Positions 9,131-21,082 of a stretch of 64,000 nucleotides of DNA are shown piece after piece. The stretch is from contig JAIVFJ010000087.1 of the NCBI GenBank assembly GCA_025765615.1, positions 1 to 64,000 of the forward strand, written 5' to 3'. A program made the translations under genes and the position numbers. Position 1 is the first letter of the stretch. Every line of letters starts with the position of its first letter. Source of the DNA: Zopfochytrium polystomum. Taxonomy: Eukaryota; Chytridiomycota; Chytridiomycetes; Chytridiales; Chytridiaceae. Below the pieces are notes generated by a model. It ran no database searches, had not been told where the DNA came from, and saw only the letters and a list, made by a program, of their open reading frames with translations.

Positions 9131-9138
9131 TATTTATA
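9131..9138 (-). promoter_or_regulatory. TATA box of the MDR gene
   Basis: TATAAATA on the minus strand about 105 bp upstream of the ATG at 9026. Confidence 0.6.
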
Positions 9139-9472
9139 CAAGGAAAGAGAGGGTAGACGGACGTGCCGGTGTGTTGTCCGTCGCCCACAGCGACAGCGAC
9201 AGCGTTTGTTGGGGGTAAACAAATCTTAAATTGGAAATTTTCAAAGGGAAACAAACCAACCACGCTACATGGGCATGCCACCCTCCCCACAGCCAATCAC
9301 GTCCGCTTTTGTCCTCCGCGTCGTCGGTTGCGCAGGCTGAATACAAATGCGTGCTGTTGTGCCTGGGTTGGCTCGCTCGAACATTCACCGCACATTTTTG
9401 GTTTTTATTTTTGGCCGATGATCAATTGGATTTGCAGCATCCATGCGATTGACTCACGAAACGGAACCAGCT

Positions 9473-10271
9473 TTATCCAATCGAGTCGAACACGGCCGCC
9501 CTCGCTTCCAGCAGCTTCGCAAACTTCTCCGCCACGCCAGACGCTTCGATCGTGGCCTTTCCGTCATCGTACGGCGTGCCCTTTACCACGCCCATCACAG
9601 TCACCCCGCCCACAAACACGCCCTCCGCGCAGAACTCCTCGTTCAGCAGCTGCACCGTCCTACGCCTCGCGGCCGACAGCGCCGCCGCGCTCGAGGCCTT
9701 CCACGCGACCGCCAGCTTCGTGGCCTGGTCGGCGTCGAGCTCCAGGCCGCCGCCGGTGACGAGGACTGCGCCGCGCGCTGCGGTGAGATCGTTGCGGGAC
9801 GCGTGGACGGCGGCGACGAGCGAGCCGACGTTGACGGCGTAGGCAAAGTGGAGCGCGGCGGCCGCCGAAGGGTCCAAGAGCGTCGTGCTCTTGGCGGTGG
9901 CGGAGGCGTTCCAAAACAGGATGTGGATCGGCCCGAGGGTGGCGCGGACCGATTCGATGGCTTGGCGCGTCGCGTCCACGTCGGCCAAGTCGACGGGGAA
10001 GCCCTTGGCGGTGATCCCCTGCGCGACCAAATCTGAACGCGACGTGTTGTTTGATATGGCGAGGTTAATGGATCGGGATGGTGATCGCAAGGGTGACAGG
10101 AAGGAGTTGAAGGCGGCGCGGACCTTCCTCGGCATCTTTCAGTTTCGACTCTGTGCGAGCGAGGAGCGCAACGGCGAGGCCCTTGTCCTTTGCAAACCGC
10201 AGGGCGACGGCTCGACTGATGCCGGGGCCGTAGCCGGCAACGACGATGACGGGGGTGGGCTGCAGGGACAT
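9473..10271 (-). CDS. Short-chain dehydrogenase/reductase (atypical active site), two exons
   Basis: Exon 1 is 10271-10124 and exon 2 10030-9473. The intron 10123-10031 (93 nt, ends TTCAG, branch-like TTAAC) joins KLKDAEE to DLVAQGITAKG in phase 1. The protein is about 235 residues. The N-terminal cofactor motif VVAGYGPGISRAVA and ARTESKL are SDR-like, and WNASA occupies the place of the usual NNAG. The catalytic Tyr-x3-Lys is not recognisable: in LAVAWKASS the lysine is present but the residue four before it is Ala. It may be a cofactor-binding SDR with altered chemistry. Position beside the PKS suggests a cluster role, not shown. Confidence 0.75.
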
Positions 10272-10319
10272 GACGGGTCTGTTGTGGGTGGGTCGTTGAA
10301 GTACTGGTCGGAGTGAGAG

Positions 10320-10326
10320 TATATAT
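10320..10326 (-). promoter_or_regulatory. TATA box of the SDR gene
   Basis: ATATATA on the minus strand about 50 bp upstream of the SDR start codon. Confidence 0.5.
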
Positions 10327-10589
10327 GGCTTAGCCCTCCGCGGTGAACTGAATGAACAATGGCCTGATTGCCTCCTCGTATTACAAATGGCGGGTTGGGT
10401 GCGAAGAAAAGAGTGTGGCACAGGTGGCCCAAACGCACGCGGTCAGCGCATGACGCGGTGCCTTCCCAAGATCAAGTCTTCGCGGTAAATACCCGTAAAA
10501 TAAAATAAAAGTGGCCCTTTGGCCTTTGGCGGAACAAAATAGTGCGAAGGGAGATGAACAGCACCCCAGCTTAAGGCGGAATATACAGC

Positions 10590-11290
10590 CGTGTTCCCGC
10601 TCGCACACCTCGCCGCCGCATCCGCTCAGTTCCTGGCCTCCCCGGCCTCTGCGCAGTTTTCGCCCTCTCTGAACAACAAGACCGGCAACTTCTGCTCCGA
10701 CGTACCACACAACGACTCCATGACGTGAAACTTTTAACCCGGGCGGCATCATCTCCTCCGCAGAGGGGCTGCGCCTTCAACGGCAACAACATCCAGCTGC
10801 AGAACTGCAACGAGCCACCCCGGGCGCAAAGGTAGCAGCTGCTCCCCCGCCGGGGCGCGTCGCCATCGTCGGGACGGGCGGCGCGAACGCGGTGCCTGAA
10901 CCTCAGCAACTGCAACAACGCCGACAGTTCCGTTCAGGCGGGCAGCCAGTGGTCGCTCGGGCAGCCGCCGCGCCACCGGATGCGGGCACCGTCACGTTCC
11001 TGGCGTACTGGCCGAGCCCTCCGAACTGCTGTTTGGACGCGGTGAATTGCACGCGGGCCGCCTGTCATGATTCAGTGAACGGTAACGTTCTAGCCGGACG
11101 AATCGATCAAGACCAACCGCGGGTTCTGCCTCGACAACACGAACGGACAGCTCGTGGACGGGAACCCAGTGCAGGTGTTTGAGTGGAACGGAGCTCCCCG
11201 CCCAAAACTAGTGGGTGCATCGCAAGCGACGGCACCATATTGAATCTCCAGTCGCAACGATGCTCGGAGAACGACTCAGGGTTGTAGCGT
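10590..11290 (+). pseudogene. Decayed ricin-B-type lectin gene
   Basis: Scattered frames carry beta-trefoil lectin motifs: NGNNIQLQNCN near 10780, CLNLSNCNNADSSVQAGSQW near 10900, GFCLDNTNGQLVDGNPVQVF near 11120 and GCIASDGTILNLQSQRCS near 11215. They lie in different frames and are separated by stops, with no consistent GT-AG introns. Ricin-B domains bind sugars, usually in secreted proteins, and a hydrophobic Ala-rich stretch near 10600 could be a signal-peptide relic. It could be a broken gene or a gene with unrecognised introns and sequence errors. Confidence 0.5.
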
Positions 11291-11392
11291 GTTTTGTAAT
11301 TACAGTGGGCGCGTGGTTCCGGGGCTTGGGTGGAAAACTTTCGAGAAATATCAGACTTTTTACTTCCTTTTGCCCATTCTGGCCCACATCTG

Positions 11393-11437
11393 CAACGATG
11401 GTGGCGTCTTGCCATTAGACGACCCGGGTCTGGGTGT
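11393..11437 (-). repeat. tRNA-like repeat fragment, copy 1
   Basis: On the minus strand it begins CCCGGGTCGTCTAATGG and shares about 45 bp with only two or three differences with 21183-21228. The segment contains a D-arm-like GTCT...AGAC hairpin with an A-box-like sequence but no standard anticodon stem. The B-box half is missing from this copy. Confidence 0.6.
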
Positions 11438-11787
11438 AGACGTTCGGCAGCGGCATTCTGGACCTCTCTCTTTCAAGTAACTATCTTTTGAAAGGCGTCT
11501 GGTCGTGTATCCAACCGCCGCCAGATGGAGCACCGCCAACCTGTTCGTTGCTCGGAGAAGCGACGCTGGGCGTGGATGGATGGATGGATGGATGATGCTC
11601 AAGCTGGTGCTCGTACAGAAACGCCAGCACAAAAGTTAAAACAAAAGCTACACAAATGCTCTAGTAAAGTATTGAGGTTGTGGTCCATGGTCTCGTCTGC
11701 ATCCATTGTGGGTAGCTAAAATAAAATGGAAGAACAAAAAAAAAAAACAAAAAAAAAAAGACGACAAAGGAAGAAAGAAAAATAGGG

Positions 11788-14700
11788 CTACATCGTGAAA
11801 AGCAAGAAACCAACAAGAGCACCAAGAACACACCACTTCACTTTGACACCCCCCGCCGCCGCCGCAGCCGTGAGCAAGCTGCTTTTGCGGGCGAGGTCGG
11901 CGGCGAGATGTCGCATGGGCACGTTGGCCATGATGCTCGCGACTGACACGTCGACGGCGACCTCGCGAGCGATCCAGTTGCGGACCTCCACAGCAACGAG
12001 ACTGTCGACGCCGTACGCGCTGAGCGGCCGACCCGCGTCCACGTCCGCCTCAGGGATCATCATCAGCTTGGCGAGACGCTGCACAAGCGCAGCCGTGATC
12101 AGGTCCACGGCCTCCGCCTCCGCCTCGGCCGTCGCCATGCCCGCGCAGCGCGCCAGCTCCTCCCGCAGCGAGATCGTGGCCGTCGACCCCGTCGACCCGC
12201 CCGCCGCTCGGTTCCGCAGCGCCGCGAACCGCGCGTCCTCCATCCAGTACCACGCCTCTTCGTACGCGTTGTACGGCAGCCCGCACACGACCTGCTCGGG
12301 GAGCCCGGCATCTCTGCCGCCGCCGCCCTCGAGCGCCGTGGCCAGCAGCCCGTGCAGGTCGCTGTTCTGCATGACGCTCAGCCCAACGGCCCTAAAGTTC
12401 TCCGCCCAGTGTGCGTGCTGTGCCACAAGCCCGACACTCAGAAGGTAGCTGATGTCGACAGTCAGCGCCGGCAAGCCCTGGCTGCGCCGGTGCGCCGCCA
12501 GCTGGTCCTGGAACACGTTGCCGCAGGCGTAGTTGCCCTGCCCGCGGTTGCCGACGACGCCCGACATGGATCCGAGGCAGAAGAAGAAGTCCATGTCTCG
12601 AGGAAGCTGCTGGTGCAAGTTCCAGCTGCCCCACACTTTGGGGCCGACCGTCGCGCGGACGTCCGCGGCCGTCATGCTGTCAAAAAGCGTGTCCTGAAGG
12701 ACCATGGCGCCGACGATGCACCCACGAACAGGCGGGACCCCCTTCTGCCGCAGCGTCTCCAGCACCAGTTGCAGTGCCGACGCATCCGAAACGTCGCAGT
12801 CAAAGGCGTGTGTTCGCGAGCCGTGTTCCGCCTCGAGCGCGGCCGCGAAGTCGCGGTTGTTCGCGCCGCTGGCGGCCCTGCGCGACAGTAGGACGAGGTG
12901 GCTTTTGGGCGAGCCAGCGCGCTATCTCGCGGCTGACCCCGCCTACCCCTGCAACGAGGTACGACGCGTCGTCGCGGAGGCGGACGACAGGTGTACGAGG
13001 GACCGCTGCCACTATGTCGTCCTCACCAACGCAAACCACGACCTTGCCCATGTGCTTGCCCGTCTGCACGTACCGGAAGGCCATCTCCGTTTCCGCCGTG
13101 GAGAAGGTCTGGATCGGACTCACGGGGCGGATCTTGCCCGAATGGATCAGCCGCGCCGTCTCGTCCCACAGGGCCACCGCCCTCGGCGTCGGATTGTCCT
13201 CAAACACCAGCAAGTTGATGCCAAAGTAGCTTTTGTTGTCCAAAAATGGCATCATGTCCAGGCCCGTGTTCGCGAGCAGATCGGTCTTTCCGATTTCGCA
13301 GAATCGTCCAAACTCGGCGAGGCAGTGCCACGAGAGCCGCAGCGCCTCACCGGCAAGCGAGTTGAGTACGACGTCGACGCCTTTCCCGCCGGTCGCGCGC
13401 ATGACGCCACGGTAGAAGCTTGTGTCGCGGCTATTGAAGATGTGGTCCGCCGGAATGCCGTATTGGTCCATGAGGAGCTGCTTCTTCTGTTCGGACCCGA
13501 CCGTCGCAAAAACCTCGGCGCCGATTGACTGCGCAAGCTGGATGGCAGCCTGCCCGACACCCCCTGCGGCTGCGTGGATGAGCACGCTCTCGCCTTTAAC
13601 GAGTCGCGCCGACGTCACAAAAGCGTAGTACACCGTAAAGTAGATGACCGGCATGGACGCAGCCTGCACAAAGTCCATTCCGTTTGGGATGGGAATGCCA
13701 GCCTCCTCCGGGAACCGGATGTACGTCGCGAACGTGTCGCCAGAGAAGCACATCACGCGGTCGCCTGGCTTCAATCTCGTCACGTCGGGGCCGACGCGCG
13801 TGACCACACCTGCCGCCTCGATGCCAAGCTGGTGCTCGGCAAGATTGCCCATCGCAACGAGGACGTCGTGGAAATTGAGGCCGATCGCCTTGGTTTGGAT
13901 CTCAACCCACTTCGCCGGCAGCGGCGCGTGATACTCCTCGTCCTCGATCCAGCGGAACGTGTCGAGGAGTCCTGGTGTCTTGATAGTCAGCTTCGCGGCC
14001 GGCCGCACCCGACGAAACGGACGGGCTCCGGGTCGCCCTTGGCCTCGTCAGCGGATCGTTCTCAATGTTGCACGTGCCGAACGACAGCGTGGACGCGTCT
14101 TTGGCAAAAGTCTCGGCAGCCCTGGACAGGAAGCCGGGGGAGATGTCGGTGAAGTAGTACCGCGCGGCGCGCGACGTGCCGTCCGGGTTGCGCAGGCGGT
14201 TGAGGATGTAGAAAGTGGTGCCGCCGGTGCCGGCGCCGACCTCGAGGATCTGCAGGCCGGGCGCCTTGTCTGCTATCAGCCCCACGTACTCGGCCACGTT
14301 GTAGTTGAAGGAGGAGCCAAATGCGTCGCGGTAGAACGTGTACAGCAGGTCTCCCTCGGTCATGACCTGCAGCGGCTCAACCTCGCGCTTGAAGATGCGC
14401 GGCAGGGTTGTCCGAGATGCGGTCCATCATCCGCAGCACGATCTCGCCGCCGGCAGAGCGCGAGATGGCGGCGCGGCACCGCTGTAGCTCGGCCTCCACC
14501 TCCGCCCGGTCCGACTCCAGCGGCGGAAAAGCCGCCACGACGTCGTGCATCCACTCGGCGTACAGCTTCCAGAAGCCTGTCTGCGGGACAAAGTCGCGGC
14601 CCTCCCCCGCGAACCACGCCAGGCACTTGTATATGTGCTCCAGGCAGACGTACTCGATCTTGTCGAAGAGCTGGTCAAACTCTTCTCTGTTTTGCACCAT

Positions 14701-17700
14701 ACTGTCGGTGTTGACCTTGCGCGAGCGCTCGTACACGATCTCCTTTACCTGGGCGGGCGACAGCAGGGCGGGGTCCTCGCGCCATGTTATGCCACACACC
14801 GAGACGGAGGCCTCTGCGTCAGCCGAGTCGCTGACCGCGCCAAGTGACGCAAGGCCCATGCCTTTCAAGACTATGAGTGGCTCGTCGCGCTCGCCAAAGA
14901 CGCTGATGGACGACGTCCACGTCGTGTAACCCGTCTGCTTGGCCGAGCAGTGCCCTTGGAGCACGGTCCCCGGCGTTGTCGGCATCTTGGCGGAGACGAA
15001 GATGCTATCGAAGGAGAATGGAACCACTGCCTCGCGCATTGTTCCTTCCGTGCCGCTGATGCAAGGGAAGAGCAAATGGAAGACCGAGTCCAAGGTCGCC
15101 GGGTGTATGACCATCGGGAACTCGAACTCCTTGGGCATGGTCTTTTTGGTGTCTGGGATCTCCACCACGCCGAAGCTCGATCCGGTCCCGCCGGAGTACA
15201 GGTTCCTCAAGTTGCGGAAGGTCGGGCCGTAGTAGCATGCCGATGCGGTCGATGGCGTCGTAAATAGCGTCGCCCGCAGGCTTTTGGCACAGGTCCTTGG
15301 CATCGACGAGGGCCTGCTTCCAGGCCTTGTGCTCGAGCTCGATCTCCCGGCGCAGAGCTGGAGAGAGCGACGATTCGTACGGTCAGGGAGATCAAGTCCG
15401 CGAGCGTGGGTGGTCCACTCGCCCCTCTCCTCCGACCTAGGAGAACACGGTGAACTCGCTAAGCGACGGCGACGGCGCCGCCTTGGTGCCGGTGCGGCGC
15501 GGGTGCAGCTGCACCATCACCTCGACGCCCTTCTCCGTGTCGGGCACGCAGGAGCGCGGTCGCGATCGCGACGTCGCGGAGCTCGTACCCGTAAATTTTC
15601 TCGTTGACGTCCGCCAGCTCCTTGGCCGCCTCGATCGCCATGATCACGATGCCGGCGCCTGGGTACAGGATGTCGCCCTGCACACGGTGCTCGCGGATCC
15701 ACGGGTTCTCCGAGCACCGCAGGAAATTGCGCCACGTCGGGTCCGGCGCACCGGGGACGCGGTAGCCCAGCAGGTCCGTGCGCGGCTTGGCGCGGAAGCG
15801 GTGCCCGCGGACCATGTGCGACTCCTCCCAGTACGCCCGGCTGTGGTTGAACACGTACGGCGGCAGGTCGACGAGCGGCGGCGTGTTGTCTGGCCGCTCG
15901 TTCACGCGGGCGAGGTCGACGACGCACCCCTTCGTCCACAGCGTCCCCGCCGCCTGCAGGGCGGTCTCGACGCCGTCAAACTTTCGCCGCAGGACGCCGA
16001 CGTACGCAAGGTCGACGAACCGGTCCTCCTCTTTGAAAATGTCCAGGAGGTACGTGCGCAAGGCCGAGTGCGGACCAAGCTCGACAAAGACGCTCGCAAA
16101 GGCGGAGCGGTCGCGGCTCGGCGCCTCCCCGTCGTGGGTGTGGTGGAGCAGGGCGCGCACGGCAGCGGTGAAGTTGACGGGACACACGAGGTTGTCGACC
16201 CAATAGGTGGGCTTCATGTCCCCGGTCGTGACGAGATTGCCGGTTACTGACGAGAACATGGGGATGCCGTTTTCTGGGAAGCGATGCGGGATGCCGACGA
16301 GTGCTTCCTCGTACTGCGCCCGGGCCGACTCCATGTGGAACGAGTGGTAGGCCACGTCCATCGGCAGCTTGGTGCACACGGTGCCATCCGACTTCAGCTG
16401 GTCGTACAGCTCGTCCACGGCGGCCTTGTCGCCCGACACGGTGCAGGCGTGCGGGCTGTTCATGCACGCGATGATCACGCGGCCCTTCGTCAAGCGGGCA
16501 AAGCGCTGGCTGACGGCTTCTGGGGCAGCGCTGACGGCAAGCATGCCGCCGTTCTTGGACACGGTCGCCGAGACCTGGCCGCGCAGCCAGGAGATCTTCA
16601 CAGCAGCCTCGTGGTCGATCATGCCAGCGGCGTACGCGGCGGCGATCTCGCCGCTCGAGTGCCCAACGACCGCGGCGGGCTCGACACCCCAGGATCGCAG
16701 GAGATCGACCAGCGCGACCTGCAGGGCCGTGCACGTCGGCTGACTGTACTCGGCGAGCCGCAGGTTACAGTCGGCCTCGGAGCGGCCGAGCTCCTCTGCA
16801 AGGTTCCATGGGCAGCCCACCGACGCGAGCACCGCCTGCGACCGCTCCATGCTGGCGCGGTAGGCATCGAAGATGACCAAGCCGCGGCCCATAGCCCACC
16901 ACTGCGCGCCCTGACCCGTAAAGACGAACGCCACGCGCGGAGCGGACGTTGGCGACGAGCGAACCGCGGCGGGGGCGTCGGTCAGGCTCTTTTCCAAACC
17001 AGCCAGGTCTGTGGCGACGGCGAACGACTTCCACGGCATCACGGTGCGCTTTGCGGCCAGCGTGTGCGCCAGGGAGTCCAGGAACCCCGGCTGGGTGGGC
17101 GCGCACTCCGCGGCCGCCTTCTCCGCGACGTACGCCCGCAGCCGCTCGACGTTGCGCTTGATACCTTCCTGGTCGTTGGCGGACAGCACGAACACCTTGG
17201 GCTTTGGCACCTCCCCGGCGCCGTCGCTGCTGGTGCGCTGCCCATCGGTGCTTGGGGCAGCGCTGGTCCTGCCGTTGCGGTCGCCGTCGATTGCCGAGCC
17301 CTTGCCGTTGATGAACTGGATGGACCGCCTCAGGACCTGCCGCCACGTGCTCGGCCTGCCCCGAGGGCCGTTGGCCGAGCCATCTCTCTCTGTCTCGGCA
17401 AATGCGAGGTTCGCGAAGGGCTTGCCGGCGGTGTAGTGGTACCCACGCAGCCCCTTGCGTGCCATGTACGACGCCGCGTCCTCGAGAATGACTGGCCCGG
17501 GATGGTGAGGGGACGGGGGAGTCGTTTTGGAGTTAGCATTTTTCGTTCCTCTCACGATCGGAACAAAACAAGTGGGGAACTCACCATGCGCGTTGGCGCC
17601 ACCGAAGCCGAACGAGTTGACGCTGGCGCGGCGCGGGCCCTCCTCGGACCACTTCACGGTGTCCAAGGGAATCTTGACGTTGTCCGGGAGCTTGATCTTG

Positions 17701-19095
17701 TGGTTCAGAGTTTCGAACCTGCGATTCCGGCAACGAGTAGTTGCATAGTCAGCGCTGTGGGGATCGCCGGTTTCACCCGCAAACTCACCAAAGGTTACGA
17801 GGGATGAGGCCCCTCTCGACCATGAGCGCAGCCTTGATGACTCCAGCGACGCCCGCGGCGCCCTCGAGGTGCCCGATGTTGGTCTTGACAGAGCCGACGT
17901 AGAGGTCCTTGGTCCTGTTCGAGCCGACAGTCTGGAGGATGCCCTTGGCTTCGAGCGGGTCGCCGGCCTGGGTACCGGTGCCGTGCGCCTCAATGTACCC
18001 CGTGTCGGCGGGGTTGACGCCCGCCTTTGCGTAAGCGGCGCGGATGAGGGCGGCCTGGGCGTCGCTGTTCGGAAGTGAAATGCCCGGGGTGTACCCGTCC
18101 TCGTTGAGGGCGGAGGCGAGCACCACGGCGCGGATGGGGTCGCGATCGCGGATGGCGTCCTTGAGGCGCTTGAGCACCACCACGCCAACACCCTCACCGC
18201 GAGCGAAACCGTCCGCACCGGCGTCCCACATCCGCGAGCGGCCCTGCGCCGAAAGGATCTTCGCGGCCCCCGAGACCAATCGTCATGTCCGGCGCGATCA
18301 TGAGGTTGCTGCCTGCGACGACGCTCAGGTCGGCCTCCCCGGCGCGCAGGGTGCCGCAGCCGAGGTGGAAGGCCGTCAGGCTCGACGAGCACGCCGTGTC
18401 GACGGTCACGCTTGCGCCCTTGAGGTCGTAGAACCACGAGATGCGGTTGGACGCCAGCGACGCGGACATGCCGATGGCAGAGTACATGGACGGCGCCTCG
18501 TTGTCGCGCGCCTGCAAGAACGAGAAGTCGGCGGTGAATGTACCCACGAAGCAAGACGTCCTCGTCCCGATCACGTCCTGGATTCTGATGCCGGCTGTTT
18601 TGGGTGAGGGGTTGGTGAAATGGGTTGTCAACAAGTTTGGTTGGCAGGGGGAGGGGCAGGGCTATTGCACTTAACGCGCAAATGCTCCTTCTTACCGTTT
18701 TCAAAGCTCTCGTAGGTTGTCTCGAGCAGCATTCTGTGGGTGGGGTCCATGCCGACCGCCTCCTTTGGGGTGAGCGAGAAGAAAGGCGCGTCAAAGACGC
18801 GGTAGTCCTGTTCGAGGAAGTGAGCGCAGCGCTGCTGGATGGCGCCGGGGCGGTCTGGGTCCGGGTGGTAGAAGGAGTCGACGTTGTAGCGGTCCGCGGG
18901 CACAGGCCCGCGGGCGGAGCGGCCGTCCAAGAGCATGCGCCAGAAGCGCTCGACGTTGGAGCCGGCGCCGGGCGCGCGCAGGGCCATACCGATGATGGCC
19001 ACGGCGTCGTTGCCGCCCGCTTCAGCGGCTGCGACTTCGGCGGCGGTGGCCCAAGGGCCAGCCTCGGAGGGGGTACCTTCGACGTGGGGTGGCAT
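11788..19095 (-). CDS. Highly reducing type I polyketide synthase, frameshifted and with truncated methyltransferase
   Basis: Order from the N-terminus: KS (active site [28 protein letters not shown]), AT ([16 protein letters not shown]), DH ([10 protein letters not shown]), C-methyltransferase N-terminal half ([12 protein letters not shown]), ER ([15 protein letters not shown]), KR ([26 protein letters not shown]) and ACP ([13 protein letters not shown]). This is the fungal HR-PKS order. Exons: 19095-18696, 18594-17789, 17718-17585, 17491-11788; introns of 101, 70 and 93 nt are GT-AG and restore conserved KS sequence. Reading the whole protein needs single-base corrections near 18276, 15551, 15438, 15396, 15380, 15234, 14406 and 12900. 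Between MT motif NIENDPLT and the ER start, the rest of MT and the pseudo-KR are missing. The protein ends in a hydrophobic stretch [13 protein letters not shown]. The product cannot be predicted. It is either a decaying gene or an error-laden consensus. Confidence 0.85.
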
Positions 19096-19224
19096 CTCTT
19101 GCTTGAATGCGAGTCGGTAAGGAAGAAGGGCAGAAGAAGGGAGCGTGGGCGGCGCGCTCTGGTTGAGTGTTGTTACGTTAAATGGGTTCTGGGGCGAAGA
19201 AAAAGGCTGGAGGGGAGGGTGCGG

Positions 19225-19231
19225 TATTTAT
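19225..19231 (-). promoter_or_regulatory. TATA-like box upstream of the PKS
   Basis: ATAAATA on the minus strand about 130 bp upstream of the PKS start codon at 19095. Confidence 0.4.
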
Positions 19232-21082
19232 GGCGAAAGACTTATCGATTGGAGCCAGTTTTATCTTATTTTACTCCTTTTTAAAAAAAAAAAAAAAAAA
19301 ATAGCAAGCCCGCCTGGTGCTTCTGCCTGTCTTTCCCCCGAGCCAAGGACCGAAGTTTCCTTTTTTTTTTTTGTTTTATTTTTTTTTTCGTTGCAACGCC
19401 TTGATCAACTCACTCAACGACGAACGAACTGGCACCCCACCCCGGGCCCACCGCCGTGGATTCAATGATTGATTGATTGACTGATCGGCAGCACCTTTCC
19501 AACCCAACCATCACACTGCATCATATCATCATCATTGCAGTAGCGGCCGGCGCCTGCTTGCTTCCCTTTTCTTTTTTTTTTTTTTTTTTTTTTTTTCTTT
19601 TCTTTTCTTTTCTCCTGTCTTCCGCCCGTCCGACCGATCGTCCGACCGACAGACAGACAGACAGACAGACCGCGCGACGCGCTTCTTCTTCTTTTGGCCT
19701 GTCTTTCCCTCCCTCACTCAGGACCGAAGTTTCCGTTTGTGCTTGTTTGGGAAAAACACGAAGATTTTTTAAAGACAGAGAACGAAAAACAAACCAAAAA
19801 CGAAAAGAGGAAAAAAAGAAGGAAAAAAAAAAAAAAAAAAAAAAAGGAACAACGTCCAGTAGCGCCACCAAAGGAGGGGGCCAGGTCGCCTAAGCCGAGA
19901 CAAAAGGACAACAGGAAACACGGACAACAGGAAGGAGAAAGAGACAACAAAGGGAGGAGGAAAGCTGTGGGCTGGGAGTGGTAAGGTAAGCAGGGGGATA
20001 GGAGGGCTAAGCCGGTGGGAGGGGATGAGCTACATTCAAGGAACATCGGGGGGAAGTGGGGCAGGGGTGAGAAGGGGTGTTAAGTGGATGGTCGTTTGAT
20101 GCGCAGTGTGCCAGGGAGGGAGGAGGGGCTTTCGGCGAAGGTAGATGTCGCGCGCCAAAGGGCGGTGCCACGGATCTCTCCATGTCTGTCTCTCCCATCT
20201 TTCTCTGTTCTCGTTCTGTCTCGCTGGTTCTCTCTCGCACTTGTCTCGCCCCTGCCAGTGGCTGAATCCACCGCCTTTCGCCGCTTCCGCCAAGACCGCC
20301 GAGAGGACTGTCTCACCAGAAGTTGGCCACACACGCGCAATCCACAACGGTGCTCAGCCGAACAGTGCGTGGCGACCCATTCTTCCCATTTGAATTCCGG
20401 AATTAGTTTTGGACAGTCGGTTGGTTAAATGGTTTTGTTCAAATTACATGTGGCTGTTCAGTGGTTCATTGTTTCTTCCTTGAGATCCCCACATGTACCG
20501 ATGATGTCATCTAAGGGCCTCTTTGGATGCCACCCTGTTTTCAACAACCAAATATGTTCTTACAACTTTGTCTTGGCATTACAGCAATCTCCCTTAAACC
20601 TTGGTTTCCACATCGCTTTACATCAAAGTTGCGATGTGATTGCATTGCAGTTGCATTGCAGTCACGCTGCTGATACTGTGCAATTCCTTTTGTCACAGCA
20701 GTTCGTTTTTGGAGGTTGCCAATTTGAGACTTTCGCCACCAGAGGTCATCCGCCGCTGCCTTCGCGCCTTCCTGCCTCCACCGCGCCCTCTACCGCCTCC
20801 GCTGCGCCTCCACCACCGTCATCCTCCACAGCAATGAGAGGCAAACGCATCTCCAACCAGATTCAGCTACCATAGCCCAATGCCCCGACCCGACAACGAA
20901 GAAGCTGGCTGAACGTTTTGTAATCAGCGAGCAATCGGATATGCTGGCTTCAAAGAGGAAAGTGAAGTTTGTTGTTACGTCACCAAAAAAAAAAGGAAAA
21001 TGAGGGAAAGCCGCATAAAAGCCTCCTTTTTATGAAATTAGCCAGTATTTTGGAGAGCCATAAACAGAGCTACTCCCGGACG
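19232..21082. other. Intergenic: homopolymers, dispersed repeat, possible F-box trace
   Basis: Long T runs (about 27 T at 19569-19595), A runs near 19285 and 19820, a CAGA/TCTG patch at 19640-19670, and two copies of a 36-38 bp sequence ending GGACCGAAGTTTCC (19325-19360 and 19697-19734). At about 20728-20790 a plus frame reads RLSPPEVIRRCLRAFL, reminiscent of an F-box start, but no longer gene can be built. No gene is called. Confidence 0.5.

Noticed and set aside
7899..9218. 439-codon plus-strand ORF
   Set aside because: Antisense shadow of the GC-rich MDR gene on the minus strand.
18270..18285. An intron at the KS frame change
   Set aside because: No GT-AG pair of plausible length, and removing one base gives the exact expected residue spacing, so a frameshift is the better reading.
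15459..18794. 1111-codon minus-strand ORF taken as one protein
   Set aside because: Its first part reads the KS domain out of frame and passes through two introns; only the segment from about 17718 down is real PKS sequence.
19477..20046. ORFs in the homopolymer and CAGA region
   Set aside because: Low-complexity peptides open on both strands; no conserved features.
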